Shown: positions 8,726-16,436 of the stretch, piece after piece
How the letters are laid out: every line of letters begins with the position of its first letter
How positions within the stretch are numbered: position 1 is the first letter of the stretch
Source of the DNA: JAAYYM01 sp964483545
GTDB lineage: Bacteria > Bacillota > Clostridia > Lachnospirales > Lachnospiraceae
Assembly: GCA_964483545.1 (NCBI GenBank)
Contig: CAZACC010000026.1
Location: 1-23,938 of the forward strand
Length of the DNA stretch: 23,938 bases
Direction of reading: 5' to 3'
Notes under the pieces: model-generated
What the model saw: only the letters and a program-made list of their open reading frames with translations
The model's database searches: none
What the model was told of the DNA's origin: nothing
Position numbers and translations under genes: made by a program

Positions 8726-8764
8726 AAAAATGCCATCCCACTGTCGATCAGTAAAATGGCATTT
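8726..8764 (-). terminator. Leader hairpin with short U-tract before the SLC13 permease
   Basis: On the minus strand AAATGCCAT (8764..8756) pairs with ATGGCATTT (8736..8728), and an inner ACTG/CAGT (752..749 with 743..740) closes a 5-base loop; the 3' arm runs into TTTTT (8730..8726). This is terminator-like, but it begins only about 10 bases after the expected transcription start of the permease operon and about 27 bases before the ATG. It could be an attenuator, an mRNA-protecting 5' hairpin, or the terminator of the upstream fatty-acid operon. There is no room for a riboswitch aptamer. Structure is seen directly; function is inferred. Confidence 0.55.
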
Positions 8765-8781
8765 CGGGACACAACTTGATT

Positions 8782-8810
8782 ATTATAAATACAAATCACA
8801 TAACTTTCAA
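8782..8810 (-). promoter_or_regulatory. Sigma-A promoter for the permease/kinase-like operon
   Basis: Minus-strand TTGAAA (8810..8805) and a perfect TATAAT (8787..8782) with a 17-base spacer, in an A/T-rich stretch after the acyl-CoA synthetase stop. Transcription would start near 8775. This separates the permease operon from the fatty-acid operon that ends at 8862, although no clear terminator lies between the synthetase stop and this promoter. Confidence 0.75.
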
Positions 8811-8861
8811 GTAAAATTTTTTATTTTTTACCTTTTTTTAACCTTTTCTTTGCAACCAACC

Positions 8862-10523
8862 TTATTTTGCTTTTGAAAAAGACTTTTGTTTATCCATCTG
8901 TCGAATCTCATCTCGACGAATCTTGCCATTAGTCGTCTTTGGCAAACTTTCCACAAATTCTATGATGCGGGGATATTTATAAGGCGCTGCCTCTTTCTTG
9001 ACAAAGTCCTGGATTTCCGTCTTTAGTTGATCTCCCGCAGTATATCCCTCAGAAAGAACAATCGTCGCCTTGACCAGATACCCTCTACTCTCGGATGGTA
9101 CGCCAGTTACGGCACATTCCAGCACAGCAGGGTGCATCGACAGGATATTTTCAACCTCTGAAGGTCCAATTCTATATCCACTCGATTTAATGACATCATC
9201 CTTACGGCTTACGAACCAGTAATATCCCTCTTCATCCTTATAAGCCAGATCTCCAGTATGATAAATACCATCACGCCATACATACTCGTATTGCTCTAGA
9301 TCATCCTCATAACCTGAAAACAGTCCTACCTGATGGCTTCCTTTCAGTCGAAGGATAATCTCACCTTCCTGATTGGGTTGGACAGGATTGTTTTCATCGT
9401 CCACAATATCCAGATGATAGTATGGGGTCGGTTTGCCCATGGAACCTACCCGAAGCTTAGCATTCTTCAGGTTTGCAAGTGTCAGAGTCGTCTCTGTCTG
9501 GCCAAATCCTTCCCTAATTTCCAAACCTGTGGCTTTCTGAAAAGCTCGGAAGGTATCCTCACTCATCGCTTCACCTGCTGTTGTTACCTCCTTTAGAGAG
9601 GAAAGATCATATTGGGTAAGCTTCGCACGTACCATATACCGGTAAATAGTAGGTGGTGCACAGAAGGATGTTACTTTATATTTCTCAATGATACGGAGAA
9701 TCTCATTCGCATAGAAATGATCATAATCATATGCCATGACTGCACTACCGCTGAGCCACTGACCGTAGATTTTACCCCATGCCGCTTTTGCCCATCCAGT
9801 ATCTGCCAATGTCAGGTGGAGTCCGCCCTCCACAACACACTGCCAGTATTTTGCCGTGACAATATGCCCAAGTGGATATGAAAAATCATGCAACACGCCC
9901 TTAGGCTCTCCCGTGGTTCCTGATGTAAAGTACAGCAGCATCGAATCATCATGCTTTGTCATCACACGTGTAAATACTGTCTCTGCACCTTCGATTTCTT
10001 GATCAAAATCAACAAAGCCATCTTTGCTTCCTTTGACAATCATACAGGAAGTTAGTTCAGTGCATTCCTTTTGAGCTTCTGCTACATACTGCGGGATATT
10101 TTCCTCAGGAGTACACAGAATAAGCTTTATTCCTGCTTTTTTCACGCGATATGCAATATCTCTTTCCGTCATCATATGGGTCGCTGGGATTGCAACTGCT
10201 CCTAGCTTATGCAGTCCAAGAAGTGCATACCAGTACTGATAGTGACGTTTCAAAATCAGCATGACCTTATCACCGCGTCCGATACCATATTTTCTGAAAA
10301 CATTGGCTGCCTGATTGCTTAAAATGCTCAGTTCCTGAAACGTAAATACTCGTTCTTCACCATGCTTGTCACACCATACAAGTGCAGTTCTATCTGGCTC
10401 CTCCTTTGCAATCTCATCTACTACATCATATGCAAAGTTAAAATACTCACCATGGGTGATTTCCAGATCTACCAGTTCTCCTTGTTCGTTAAATGTTTCT
10501 TTACAAAATTTTTGATATAACAC
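8862..10523 (-). CDS. AMP-forming acyl-CoA synthetase (ANL superfamily, AcsM-like)
   Basis: A 553-residue adenylate-forming enzyme that activates a carboxylic acid with ATP and joins it to CoA. Core motifs: YFTSGTTGEPKG (198-209, ATP loop), GFGQTET (339-345), YHTGD (421-425), hinge and A8 motif GYRIGPSEVEN (449-459), and the A10 lysine in TNGKIRR (Lys534). The full length and the GWAKAAWG block resemble medium-chain/acetyl-type synthetases, but chain length is not certain. The start is GTG 10523 with GGGAGGG about 9 bases upstream; the gene overlaps the accA end by 23 bases, implying translational coupling. As last gene of the fatty-acid operon it could salvage exogenous or released acids into acyl-CoA. 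Whether it instead loads ACP is untested. Confidence 0.9.
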   Translation of the reverse strand: MLYQKFCKETFNEQGELVDLEITHGEYFNFAYDVVDEIAKEEPDRTALVWCDKHGEERVFTFQELSILSNQAANVFRKYGIGRGDKVMLILKRHYQYWYALLGLHKLGAVAIPATHMMTERDIAYRVKKAGIKLILCTPEENIPQYVAEAQKECTELTSCMIVKGSKDGFVDFDQEIEGAETVFTRVMTKHDDSMLLYFTSGTTGEPKGVLHDFSYPLGHIVTAKYWQCVVEGGLHLTLADTGWAKAAWGKIYGQWLSGSAVMAYDYDHFYANEILRIIEKYKVTSFCAPPTIYRYMVRAKLTQYDLSSLKEVTTAGEAMSEDTFRAFQKATGLEIREGFGQTETTLTLANLKNAKLRVGSMGKPTPYYHLDIVDDENNPVQPNQEGEIILRLKGSHQVGLFSGYEDDLEQYEYVWRDGIYHTGDLAYKDEEGYYWFVSRKDDVIKSSGYRIGPSEVENILSMHPAVLECAVTGVPSESRGYLVKATIVLSEGYTAGDQLKTEIQDFVKKEAAPYKYPRIIEFVESLPKTTNGKIRRDEIRQMDKQKSFSKAK

Positions 10524-11346
10524 TTTTGTCGTCCCTCCCTATTTTTCTGTAATTCTCATACCGTCTTTCCAACAATTCATCCGTTTTCAGTTCCTTCAAA
10601 GCTACATATTTTTCATAAATCTGTTTCTGCAATGTCCTGTAAAAACGATTATTGTTCGCTCCCACACAATACTGTCTTGGCTCCTCGATGATCTTCTCGA
10701 TGACTCCCATGGAAATCAAATCCTCCGCAGTCAACCTGAGTGCATCAGCGGCTTCAGCAGCCTTTGCCGTGTCTTTCCAAAGAATATTGGCGCAGCTCTC
10801 TGGCGAAACTACAGAATAATAGGCGTTGGATAACATCCAGACTTCGTCTGCCACTGCAAGTGCAAGTGCTCCGCCGCTGCCGCCTTCTCCGATTACGATG
10901 GACAGCACAGGTGTTTCCAGCATCATCATTTCCATCAGATTTTCCGCAATGGCCTGCCCCTCACCACGCTCTTCTGCGCCGATTCCACAATATGCACCAG
11001 CTGTGTCAACGATACAGAGAACAGGTCTATGGAACTTTTCCGCGAGCTTCATCTGACGCAGTGCCTTACGATAGCCTTCAGGATGTGCCGCTCCAAAGTT
11101 GCACTCTATTTTTTCTTTTGTATCATGTCCTTTTTCGATTCCGACCACGGTGATCGGCATATCCTGAAGAAGCCCAATTCCTGCAATCACTGCCTTGTCA
11201 TCTCCAAATCTGCGGTCTCCGTGCAGTTCTGTGAAATCATCAATTAGTTTTTCAATATAATCTCCTGCCGTGGGTCTTTCTTTATCCCGAGCAAGTAACA
11301 CTCTGTCGTAATTCGTCATTCTCTGTTCTCCACACTCTAACATCAT
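10501..11346 (-). CDS. accA: Acetyl-CoA carboxylase carboxyltransferase subunit alpha
   Basis: The 281-residue alpha subunit of the carboxyltransferase that moves CO2 from biotin-BCCP to acetyl-CoA, pairing with AccD. It carries the crotonase-fold blocks GDRRFGDD, VDTAGAYCGIGAEERGEG, IGEGGSGGALALA and SPESCANILWKD. It is shorter than the 319-residue E. coli protein because the N-terminal helical extension is reduced, as in many Clostridia. The first ATG overlaps the accD stop by 4 bases (ATGA) but has a weak ribosome site; Met10 (11319) has GGAGA at 7 bases and aligns better with relatives, so either may be the true start. The 3' end overlaps the acyl-CoA synthetase start. Confidence 0.95.
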   Translation of the reverse strand: MMLECGEQRMTNYDRVLLARDKERPTAGDYIEKLIDDFTELHGDRRFGDDKAVIAGIGLLQDMPITVVGIEKGHDTKEKIECNFGAAHPEGYRKALRQMKLAEKFHRPVLCIVDTAGAYCGIGAEERGEGQAIAENLMEMMMLETPVLSIVIGEGGSGGALALAVADEVWMLSNAYYSVVSPESCANILWKDTAKAAEAADALRLTAEDLISMGVIEKIIEEPRQYCVGANNNRFYRTLQKQIYEKYVALKELKTDELLERRYENYRKIGRDDKSVISKIL

Positions 11347-12224
11347 TGGATTCCATGCAGCATCAATACCCTGTCAATATAATCTCGCTGATCTGGCCGC
11401 TTCACGATCTCGTCTACAAACCCACAAGAAAGTAACGCCTCTGAGCGTTGAAAACCCTTTGGCAATTTTTTCTTTAAAGTCTGCTGAATGACACGAGGTC
11501 CAGCAAATCCCACTAACGCATTCGGCTCCGCAAGGATCAAATCCCCTTCCATGGCAAAGCTTGCCTCGACGCCGCCTGTTGTGGGATTGGTCAATAATAC
11601 AATGTATAACAGACCTGCGTTGCTATGCTTCTTCACCGCACCAGATACCTTGGACATCTGAAGCAGTGATAACACTCCTTCCTGCATTCTTGCCCCTCCA
11701 GACACAGTCACACCGATTACAGGAAGTCGATTCTCCTTTGCATATTCAAAAAGAAGTGTGATTTTCTCTCCTACTACCGTACCCATAGAACCCATCATAA
11801 AATTGGAATCCATGGAAAAAATACAGCATGGTTTGTTGCCGATCCTGATCTTGCCGCAGACCACTCCTTCTTTTTCTCCACTTTTTCTTATTGCCCGTTT
11901 CAGCTTCTCATCATAGTCTGGAAATGCAAGTAAGTTGACGGATTCCCTATCTGCAAATAACTCTTCAAAAGAACCCTCGTCAGCTAAAAAAGAAATTCTC
12001 TTTCTGGCTCCGATGTGAAAATAATAATCACATAACGGACACATGTAGTAATGATCACGCGCCGCCTGTCGATCTATCATATTTTTACATGCAGGGCACT
12101 CATATTCTGTTGATTTGGATGCATTCTTATCTCCTGGCTTCAAGACCTCTTTGCGATCCGCATTGTCACCAGCACTGCCCTCCAGCACATTGTCCGCTGC
12201 TTTAAACAACTCTCTTAAATTCAT
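11343..12224 (-). CDS. accD: Acetyl-CoA carboxylase carboxyltransferase subunit beta
   Basis: The 293-residue beta subunit of carboxyltransferase. A four-cysteine zinc ribbon is present (Cys43, Cys46, Cys62, Cys65 in YECPACK and MCPLCDYY), followed by the crotonase fold with VSGGARMQEG and TNPTTGGVEASFAMEGD, and LVGFAGPRVIQQT. All are standard for bacterial AccD. It sits between accC (23-base overlap) and accA (4-base overlap), so expression of the two carboxyltransferase subunits is translationally linked, consistent with an alpha2-beta2 complex. The ribosome site (AGGATGG) lies within the end of accC. Confidence 0.96.
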   Translation of the reverse strand: MNLRELFKAADNVLEGSAGDNADRKEVLKPGDKNASKSTEYECPACKNMIDRQAARDHYYMCPLCDYYFHIGARKRISFLADEGSFEELFADRESVNLLAFPDYDEKLKRAIRKSGEKEGVVCGKIRIGNKPCCIFSMDSNFMMGSMGTVVGEKITLLFEYAKENRLPVIGVTVSGGARMQEGVLSLLQMSKVSGAVKKHSNAGLLYIVLLTNPTTGGVEASFAMEGDLILAEPNALVGFAGPRVIQQTLKKKLPKGFQRSEALLSCGFVDEIVKRPDQRDYIDRVLMLHGIQ

Positions 12225-13602
12225 TTAATTTTCCATCCTGTCCTGCTTTCACACATTCCATCTGCTCCGATACAAGCTTTGTATCCTTGATAAACCCAGT
12301 CGAGTAGGTCCCCTCGAGAAAAGATTCCTCCGAAATCGCCCGCAGATGAAACTCACTATTATTCTCCACGCCATAAATAATCAATTCTGAAAGAGCACTC
12401 CGCATCTTACGAATGGCGTTCTCTCTAGATCGTGAACATACGATAAGCTTGCCTAGCATGGAATCATAGTAAGGCGGTATCACACAGCCCTGATATAGTG
12501 CGCTGTCAAACCTAATATTCGGCCCTCCGGGCTCATGCAGGATCTGTATCTCCCCACAGCTTGGTGTAAAATCAACCGCATTGGCCGCGCAGATTCTACA
12601 TTCAATTGCATGACCCTCCAGCTTCAGCTCTGTTTCTTCAAAGCTGATGCAGCAACCCGCTGCTGTCCTGATCTGCCATTTAACAATATCCACTCCGCAT
12701 ACCATCTCTGTTACGGAATGCTCCACCTGCAGTCTTGTATTCATCTCCATAAAGTAAAAATGATTACCATCCAGCAAAAATTCAATGGTTCCGACAGATA
12801 CATACTGTACTGCAGCAGCTGCCTTTCTTGCCGCCTCATACATCTGCTCACGAATTTTCTGCTTCAAATCTGGTGCGGGGCACTCCTCAATCAGCTTCTG
12901 GTTCTTGTACTGAATGGAGCAGTCTCGATCTCCTAATATGATAATTTTACCGTTTTGATCAGCCAGTAGCTGTACTTCGATGTGCTTAACCCCTGTCAGA
13001 TACTTTTCTAAATAAAGTGCTCCATCTCCAAATGCTTCCTTTGCTTCCTCAGATGCGCTTAAATATGCTGGTGCCAGTCCACTCTCCTGTTCTACAATGC
13101 GGATACCCTTGCCACCTCCGCCAGAACGTGCTTTCAACAGCACTGGATAGCCCAGCTTTGCTGCTGCTATCTTTACTTCCTTTATATCTTTCAGGATGTC
13201 ACTTCCTGGAATCACTGGAACCTTAGCTTTTTTCATGGTTCGACGTGCTTCATCTTTATCCCCCATCTTTCTGATGACTTCTGATGACGGTCCGATAAAG
13301 ACGATTCTGTTCTTCTCACATTCTTCTGCAAAATCAGCATTCTCTGATAACAGTCCATATCCTGGATGAATCGCTTCCACACGACATTTTTTTGCCACTG
13401 TCAGAATCGCATTCTGATTCAGATAGCTATCAGTGACTTGTGGACCCCCAATGCAGTAGCTTTCATCTGCCATACTGACATGCAGCGCTTCTGCATCAGC
13501 CTCAGAATAAACAGCAACTGTCTTAATGCCCATTTCACGGCATGCACGTATGATTCTGACGGCTACCTCTCCTCTGTTTGCAATTAAAATCTTTGAAAAC
13601 AC
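12202..13602 (-). CDS. accC: Biotin carboxylase subunit of acetyl-CoA carboxylase
   Basis: Carboxylates biotin on AccB using ATP and bicarbonate. The protein (466 residues from this start) has the N-terminal FSKILIANRGEVAVRIIRAC block, an ATP-grasp domain with Lys158 and the glycine loop ARSGGGGKG (159-167), the catalytic segment EMNTRLQVEH (286-295), and a biotin carboxylase C-terminal domain. The start is chosen as GTG 13602: it gives the conserved MFSKILIANRGE opening and has GGAGG 8 bases upstream. A TTG five codons earlier (13617) lies inside that ribosome site and is unlikely. It overlaps accD by 23 bases and follows fabZ by 49 bases. Confidence 0.96.
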   Translation of the reverse strand: MFSKILIANRGEVAVRIIRACREMGIKTVAVYSEADAEALHVSMADESYCIGGPQVTDSYLNQNAILTVAKKCRVEAIHPGYGLLSENADFAEECEKNRIVFIGPSSEVIRKMGDKDEARRTMKKAKVPVIPGSDILKDIKEVKIAAAKLGYPVLLKARSGGGGKGIRIVEQESGLAPAYLSASEEAKEAFGDGALYLEKYLTGVKHIEVQLLADQNGKIIILGDRDCSIQYKNQKLIEECPAPDLKQKIREQMYEAARKAAAAVQYVSVGTIEFLLDGNHFYFMEMNTRLQVEHSVTEMVCGVDIVKWQIRTAAGCCISFEETELKLEGHAIECRICAANAVDFTPSCGEIQILHEPGGPNIRFDSALYQGCVIPPYYDSMLGKLIVCSRSRENAIRKMRSALSELIIYGVENNSEFHLRAISEESFLEGTYSTGFIKDTKLVSEQMECVKAGQDGKLNEFKRVV

Positions 13603-13651
13603 TCCTGACACCTCCAATCAAAAACTCGTGTACCCTAACTGTTACTTTGTT

Positions 13652-14107
13652 TCATATATCATTGCTCTCAGCTGATTTGATTCCGTTCGCAGCTGCAACT
13701 GCTGCAAAGCTGAAATCACCCTCCATGCAGCGCTTTCCGTTCACGGCTGCCAACCCATGAATAAAGTAAAACGGCTTTTTCACACGGGTGATCTCACCAT
13801 GAAAAACAACTGTATCACCTGGTCTGACGCTTTCACGGAATTTCACGTTGTTAATGCCTGTGTAGACAAATAATTGATTCTCTCCTAAATCCTCTTGAAA
13901 GAGAACAACGGAAGACTGCGCCATCATCTCACACAGCATGACTCCAGGTACAATCGGGTTGTCTGGAAAGTGCCCCTGCAGAAAAAATTCATCACCTTTT
14001 ACCGTATAGGAGCCTGTAAAGCTACCGTCTTCATTGACCTCTGCTTCGTCCACGAGCAGCATCGGCTCCCTATGGGGAAGGATTTTCTTTAATTCATCAC
14101 GATTCAT
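13652..14107 (-). CDS. fabZ: 3-hydroxyacyl-ACP dehydratase FabZ
   Basis: Removes water from 3-hydroxyacyl-ACP to give trans-2-enoyl-ACP. The hot-dog fold signature is clear: LPHREPMLLVDE, the catalytic His46 in GHFPDNPIVPGV and Glu60 in LCEMMAQ, then NNVKFRESVRPGD. From ATG 14107 the protein has 151 residues, close to the family norm; TGAGGA lies about 9 bases upstream. A GTG five codons earlier (14122) overlaps the accB stop as GTGA and has a poor ribosome site, so it is the weaker choice. There is no separate FabA or FabM here, so how unsaturated fatty acids are made cannot be seen from this operon. Confidence 0.95.
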   Translation of the reverse strand: MNRDELKKILPHREPMLLVDEAEVNEDGSFTGSYTVKGDEFFLQGHFPDNPIVPGVMLCEMMAQSSVVLFQEDLGENQLFVYTGINNVKFRESVRPGDTVVFHGEITRVKKPFYFIHGLAAVNGKRCMEGDFSFAAVAAANGIKSAESNDI

Positions 14108-14118
14108 ATTGATTGTCC

Positions 14119-14640
14119 TCACATCATCTCAAACATCTTCTGTCCATACTCTACGATTGCATTTTCCTCTGCACAAACTGATACAATCACTCCGTCTCTG
14201 CCTGCTGTAATTTCATTCATCATTTTCATCGCCTCGATGACACAAAGGACATCACCCTTTTTCACTGTATCGCCCTCTTCCACGAAGGGCGGCTCACTCG
14301 GAGATGGTGCTCTGTGGAAAATACCGAGTAAAGGTGCCTTGACCTCATCATATTGCTTTCCGGTACTACCATGAGCAGCAGAGGCCACTGTGCCTGCTGA
14401 TGCTGTCTGGTCTTGATTCCATGCTGCGCCACCCACTGTATCCCGTCCTGCCTGATTTGTTCCATCAGCATTTTGTATTCCAGTCATATTCCATGCTCCT
14501 GGATTGATCATTTGTTGTGAAACAATCTGTGCCGGTTCTTTTTTCAGCAGCAAACTGCTGCCTTCTTCCTCAATTCTCAGTTCCGTCAGAGACAGCTTCT
14601 GAAAAAGCTCTCCGTAAAATGCTGCCTGTTTTTCTGTCAT
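14119..14640 (-). CDS. accB: Biotin carboxyl carrier protein of acetyl-CoA carboxylase
   Basis: A 173-residue BCCP. The C-terminal biotinyl domain (about 97-173) contains the biotinylation site EAMKM with Lys139 as target, preceded by GDTVKKGDVLCVI. The N-terminal 35 residues (FYGELFQKLSLTELRIEEEG) fit the domain that binds biotin carboxylase. The linker (about 45-95) is rich in Gly, Asn, Gln and Thr instead of the Pro/Ala linker of E. coli. ATG 14640 follows GGAGG at 5 bases, and lies 9 bases after the fabF stop. Its 3' end overlaps or abuts fabZ. Confidence 0.95.
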   Translation of the reverse strand: MTEKQAAFYGELFQKLSLTELRIEEEGSSLLLKKEPAQIVSQQMINPGAWNMTGIQNADGTNQAGRDTVGGAAWNQDQTASAGTVASAAHGSTGKQYDEVKAPLLGIFHRAPSPSEPPFVEEGDTVKKGDVLCVIEAMKMMNEITAGRDGVIVSVCAEENAIVEYGQKMFEMM

Positions 14641-14649
14641 GACTGCCTC

Positions 14650-15888
14650 CTACTCTGCTTTCTTGAAAGCAATGCATCCGTTGTGTCCACCAAAACCCAA
14701 TGAGGTTGACATAACAAAATCTATTTCCGCCTGAACTGGCTGGTTCGGTGTATAGTTAAGATCACAGTCTGGATCCTTTTCCTCGTAATGGATTGTCGGT
14801 GGTATGATACTGTTCTTCATGGCAAGAATGGAAGCCATAGCTTCTGCCGCACCAGTTGCACCCAGCATATGTCCAGTCATGGATTTTGTAGAACTGATAT
14901 GAAGCTTGTAAGCATCCTCACCGAATACCTGCTTGATGGCAGCGGTCTCCATCTTGTCATTCATGGAAGTACCCGTTCCATGTGCATTGAAATAAATCTT
15001 CTCTGGTGCACATTTCACATTGCTTTCCTCCAGAGCAAGCTTGATGGCTCTAATGGCTCCGAGTCCTTCCGGATGTGGTGCCGTGATATGATAAGCATCT
15101 GCTGTGTTACCGTAGCCGCAGACTTCTGCATAAATCTTCGCATTTCGTTTCTTTGCGTGCTCATATTCCTCTAATACTAGAATGGCTGCACCTTCACCCA
15201 TGACGAACCCACTACGTCTCGCATCAAAAGGAAGTGATGCTGTATCTGGATCTTCATTTGTAGATAAAGCCTTGCAGTTTGTAAAGCCTGCGATAGCAAG
15301 CTCATTAATCGTGCTCTCTGAACCGCCGGCAAGAATGGCATCTGCATAACCATGCTTGATGGCGTGATACGCTTCGCCTATCGTATTGGTCGAGGTTGCG
15401 CATGCCGTCACAACTGGAAGGGTCGGTCCCTGTGCATTTACTCTGATGGAAACTACACCAGCCGGCATATTGGAGATTAGCTTCGGAATAAAGAAAGGGG
15501 AAACTCTCGCTGGTCCCTTGTTGATCAGATTCTGGTACTCCTCCATAAAAGTATTCATACCACCGATTCCTGAGCCGATGTAAACGCCTAGTCTCGTCGG
15601 ATCCGTGTTCTCTTCTGTGATACCGCTGTCCTTGTATGCTTCATCCGATGCTGCAATTGCATACTGCATTACAAGATCTGAATGTCTGATCTCAGCAGGT
15701 GTTTCATAGTATTTTTTTGCGTCAAAATCCTTCACCTCGGCAGCTACCTTCACGGAATAATCTGTTGTATCAAATCTGGTAATCAGACCAACACCGCATA
15801 CACCGCTTGTGAGACCTTTCCAGAAGGTCTCTGTATCATTTCCAATCGGGGATATGATTCCCATTCCCGTTACTACGACTCTGTTCAT
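14650..15888 (-). CDS. fabF: Beta-ketoacyl-ACP synthase II
   Basis: Condenses malonyl-ACP with growing acyl-ACP. From ATG 15888 the protein has 412 residues, the family length, and the catalytic triad falls at the same positions as in E. coli FabF: Cys163 (VTACATS), His303 (NAHGTGT) and His340 (SMTGH). The start begins MNRVVVTGMGIISPIGND and has AGGAGA 6-7 bases upstream. The reading frame stays open for 47 more codons upstream, but that extension is encoded by the 95-bp repeat and is not FabF-like, so it is excluded. It is separated from fabG by an unusual 678-bp repeat-rich spacer; all other junctions in this operon are under 150 bases. Confidence 0.96.
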   Translation of the reverse strand: MNRVVVTGMGIISPIGNDTETFWKGLTSGVCGVGLITRFDTTDYSVKVAAEVKDFDAKKYYETPAEIRHSDLVMQYAIAASDEAYKDSGITEENTDPTRLGVYIGSGIGGMNTFMEEYQNLINKGPARVSPFFIPKLISNMPAGVVSIRVNAQGPTLPVVTACATSTNTIGEAYHAIKHGYADAILAGGSESTINELAIAGFTNCKALSTNEDPDTASLPFDARRSGFVMGEGAAILVLEEYEHAKKRNAKIYAEVCGYGNTADAYHITAPHPEGLGAIRAIKLALEESNVKCAPEKIYFNAHGTGTSMNDKMETAAIKQVFGEDAYKLHISSTKSMTGHMLGATGAAEAMASILAMKNSIIPPTIHYEEKDPDCDLNYTPNQPVQAEIDFVMSTSLGFGGHNGCIAFKKAE

Positions 15889-15913
15889 GATTGTTCTCCT
15901 TTTCATTACACAT

Positions 15914-16142
15914 ACTTGCTCTCTTCGTTCGCAACTAGCGCTTCTTCGAAGCGATGCACACGGAATCTGCGATTCCGGCGCGTTTATCATACATACATTC
16001 CACCATCTACTTGCTCTCTTCGTTCGCAACTAGCACTTCTTCGAAGCGATGCACACGGAATCTGCGATTCCGGCGCGTTTATCATACATACATTCCACCA
16101 TCTATTTGCTCTCTTCGTTCGCAACTAGCGCTTCTTCGAAGC
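15914..16142. repeat. 95-bp tandem repeat, about 2.4 copies, upstream of fabF
   Basis: Units run 15914-16008, 16009-16103 and a partial 16104-16142. The first two differ at about one base. Each full unit contains two short palindromes, CGCTTCTTCGAAGCG (6-base stem) and GGAATCTGCGATTCC (6-base stem), plus TTGC/GCAA arms around the CTCTTCGTTC segment. Read on the minus strand, each unit contains a near copy of the last 21 bases of fabG and its 3' flank. The unit length is not a multiple of three, so it is not an in-frame coding repeat. The partial unit ends about 25 bases upstream of the fabF ATG, so these hairpins are in the transcribed region between fabG and fabF. Confidence 0.95.
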
Positions 16143-16342
16143 CTTCCAACTCTTCCAAAATACTTAGATTACTTTCAAATTCTTGCTGGTTTGGACAATT
16201 GTCTCTCTCTAAGCCTTCCAACTCTTCCAAAATACTCAGATTACTTTCAAATTCTTGCCGGTTTGGACAATTGTCTCTCTCTAAGCCTTCCAACTCTTCC
16301 AAAATACTCAGATTACTTTCAAATTCTTGCTGGTTTGGACAA
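16139..16342. repeat. 72-bp tandem repeat, about 2.8 copies, in fabG-fabF spacer
   Basis: Units start at 16139, 16211 and 16283, each beginning AAGCCTTCCAACTCTTCC; the third stops at TTTGGACAA. Only a couple of bases differ between copies. Each of the two complete units contains the perfect palindrome GACAATTGTC. The period is 24 codons and the minus strand stays open across the block, giving a repeating peptide with ERDNCPN and EFESNLSILEELEG; the longest ATG-started version (16302..16102, 66 residues) has no good ribosome site. It joins the 95-bp block through a shared GAAGC. I treat it as a repeat element or gene remnant, not a real gene. Confidence 0.95.
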
Positions 16343-16436
16343 GGAAACTTCTCAAAAGTATATTAAATTCCAAATATTTGTTATTTCATAGAGAAATTGG
16401 AATTTCTGTATCTCTCAGAAGCTTGTCTTGTCCAAA
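16334..16436. repeat. 103-bp imperfect palindrome (MITE-like or long hairpin)
   Basis: TTTGGACAAG (16334-16343) is matched by its exact complement CTTGTCCAAA (16427-16436). Inside, CTTCT pairs with AGAAG, and AAATTCCAA (16365-16373) pairs exactly with TTGGAATTT (16397-16405), leaving a 23-base loop. The arms are about 40 bases with scattered mismatches. The left arm is the end of the third 72-bp unit. There is no transposase and no clear target duplication. Transcribed in the fab operon it would form a long hairpin between fabG and fabF. Confidence 0.8.

Noticed and set aside
8699..8861. Riboswitch in the permease leader
   Set aside because: The proposed transcript leader is only about 75 bases and is mostly one hairpin, with no room for a known aptamer.
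16102..16302. 66-codon minus-strand frame with 24-residue repeats
   Set aside because: No ribosome site, the ATG lies inside a tandem repeat, the frame ends in the 95-bp block, and nothing suggests a folded product; noted as possible remnant only.
15914..16342. Possible CRISPR array because of regular repeats
   Set aside because: The repeats are contiguous 95-bp and 72-bp tandem units without unique spacers, and there are no cas genes.
15954..16391. Plus-strand open frames across the repeat block
   Set aside because: They run antisense to the operon, owe their openness to the repeat units, and have no start signals.
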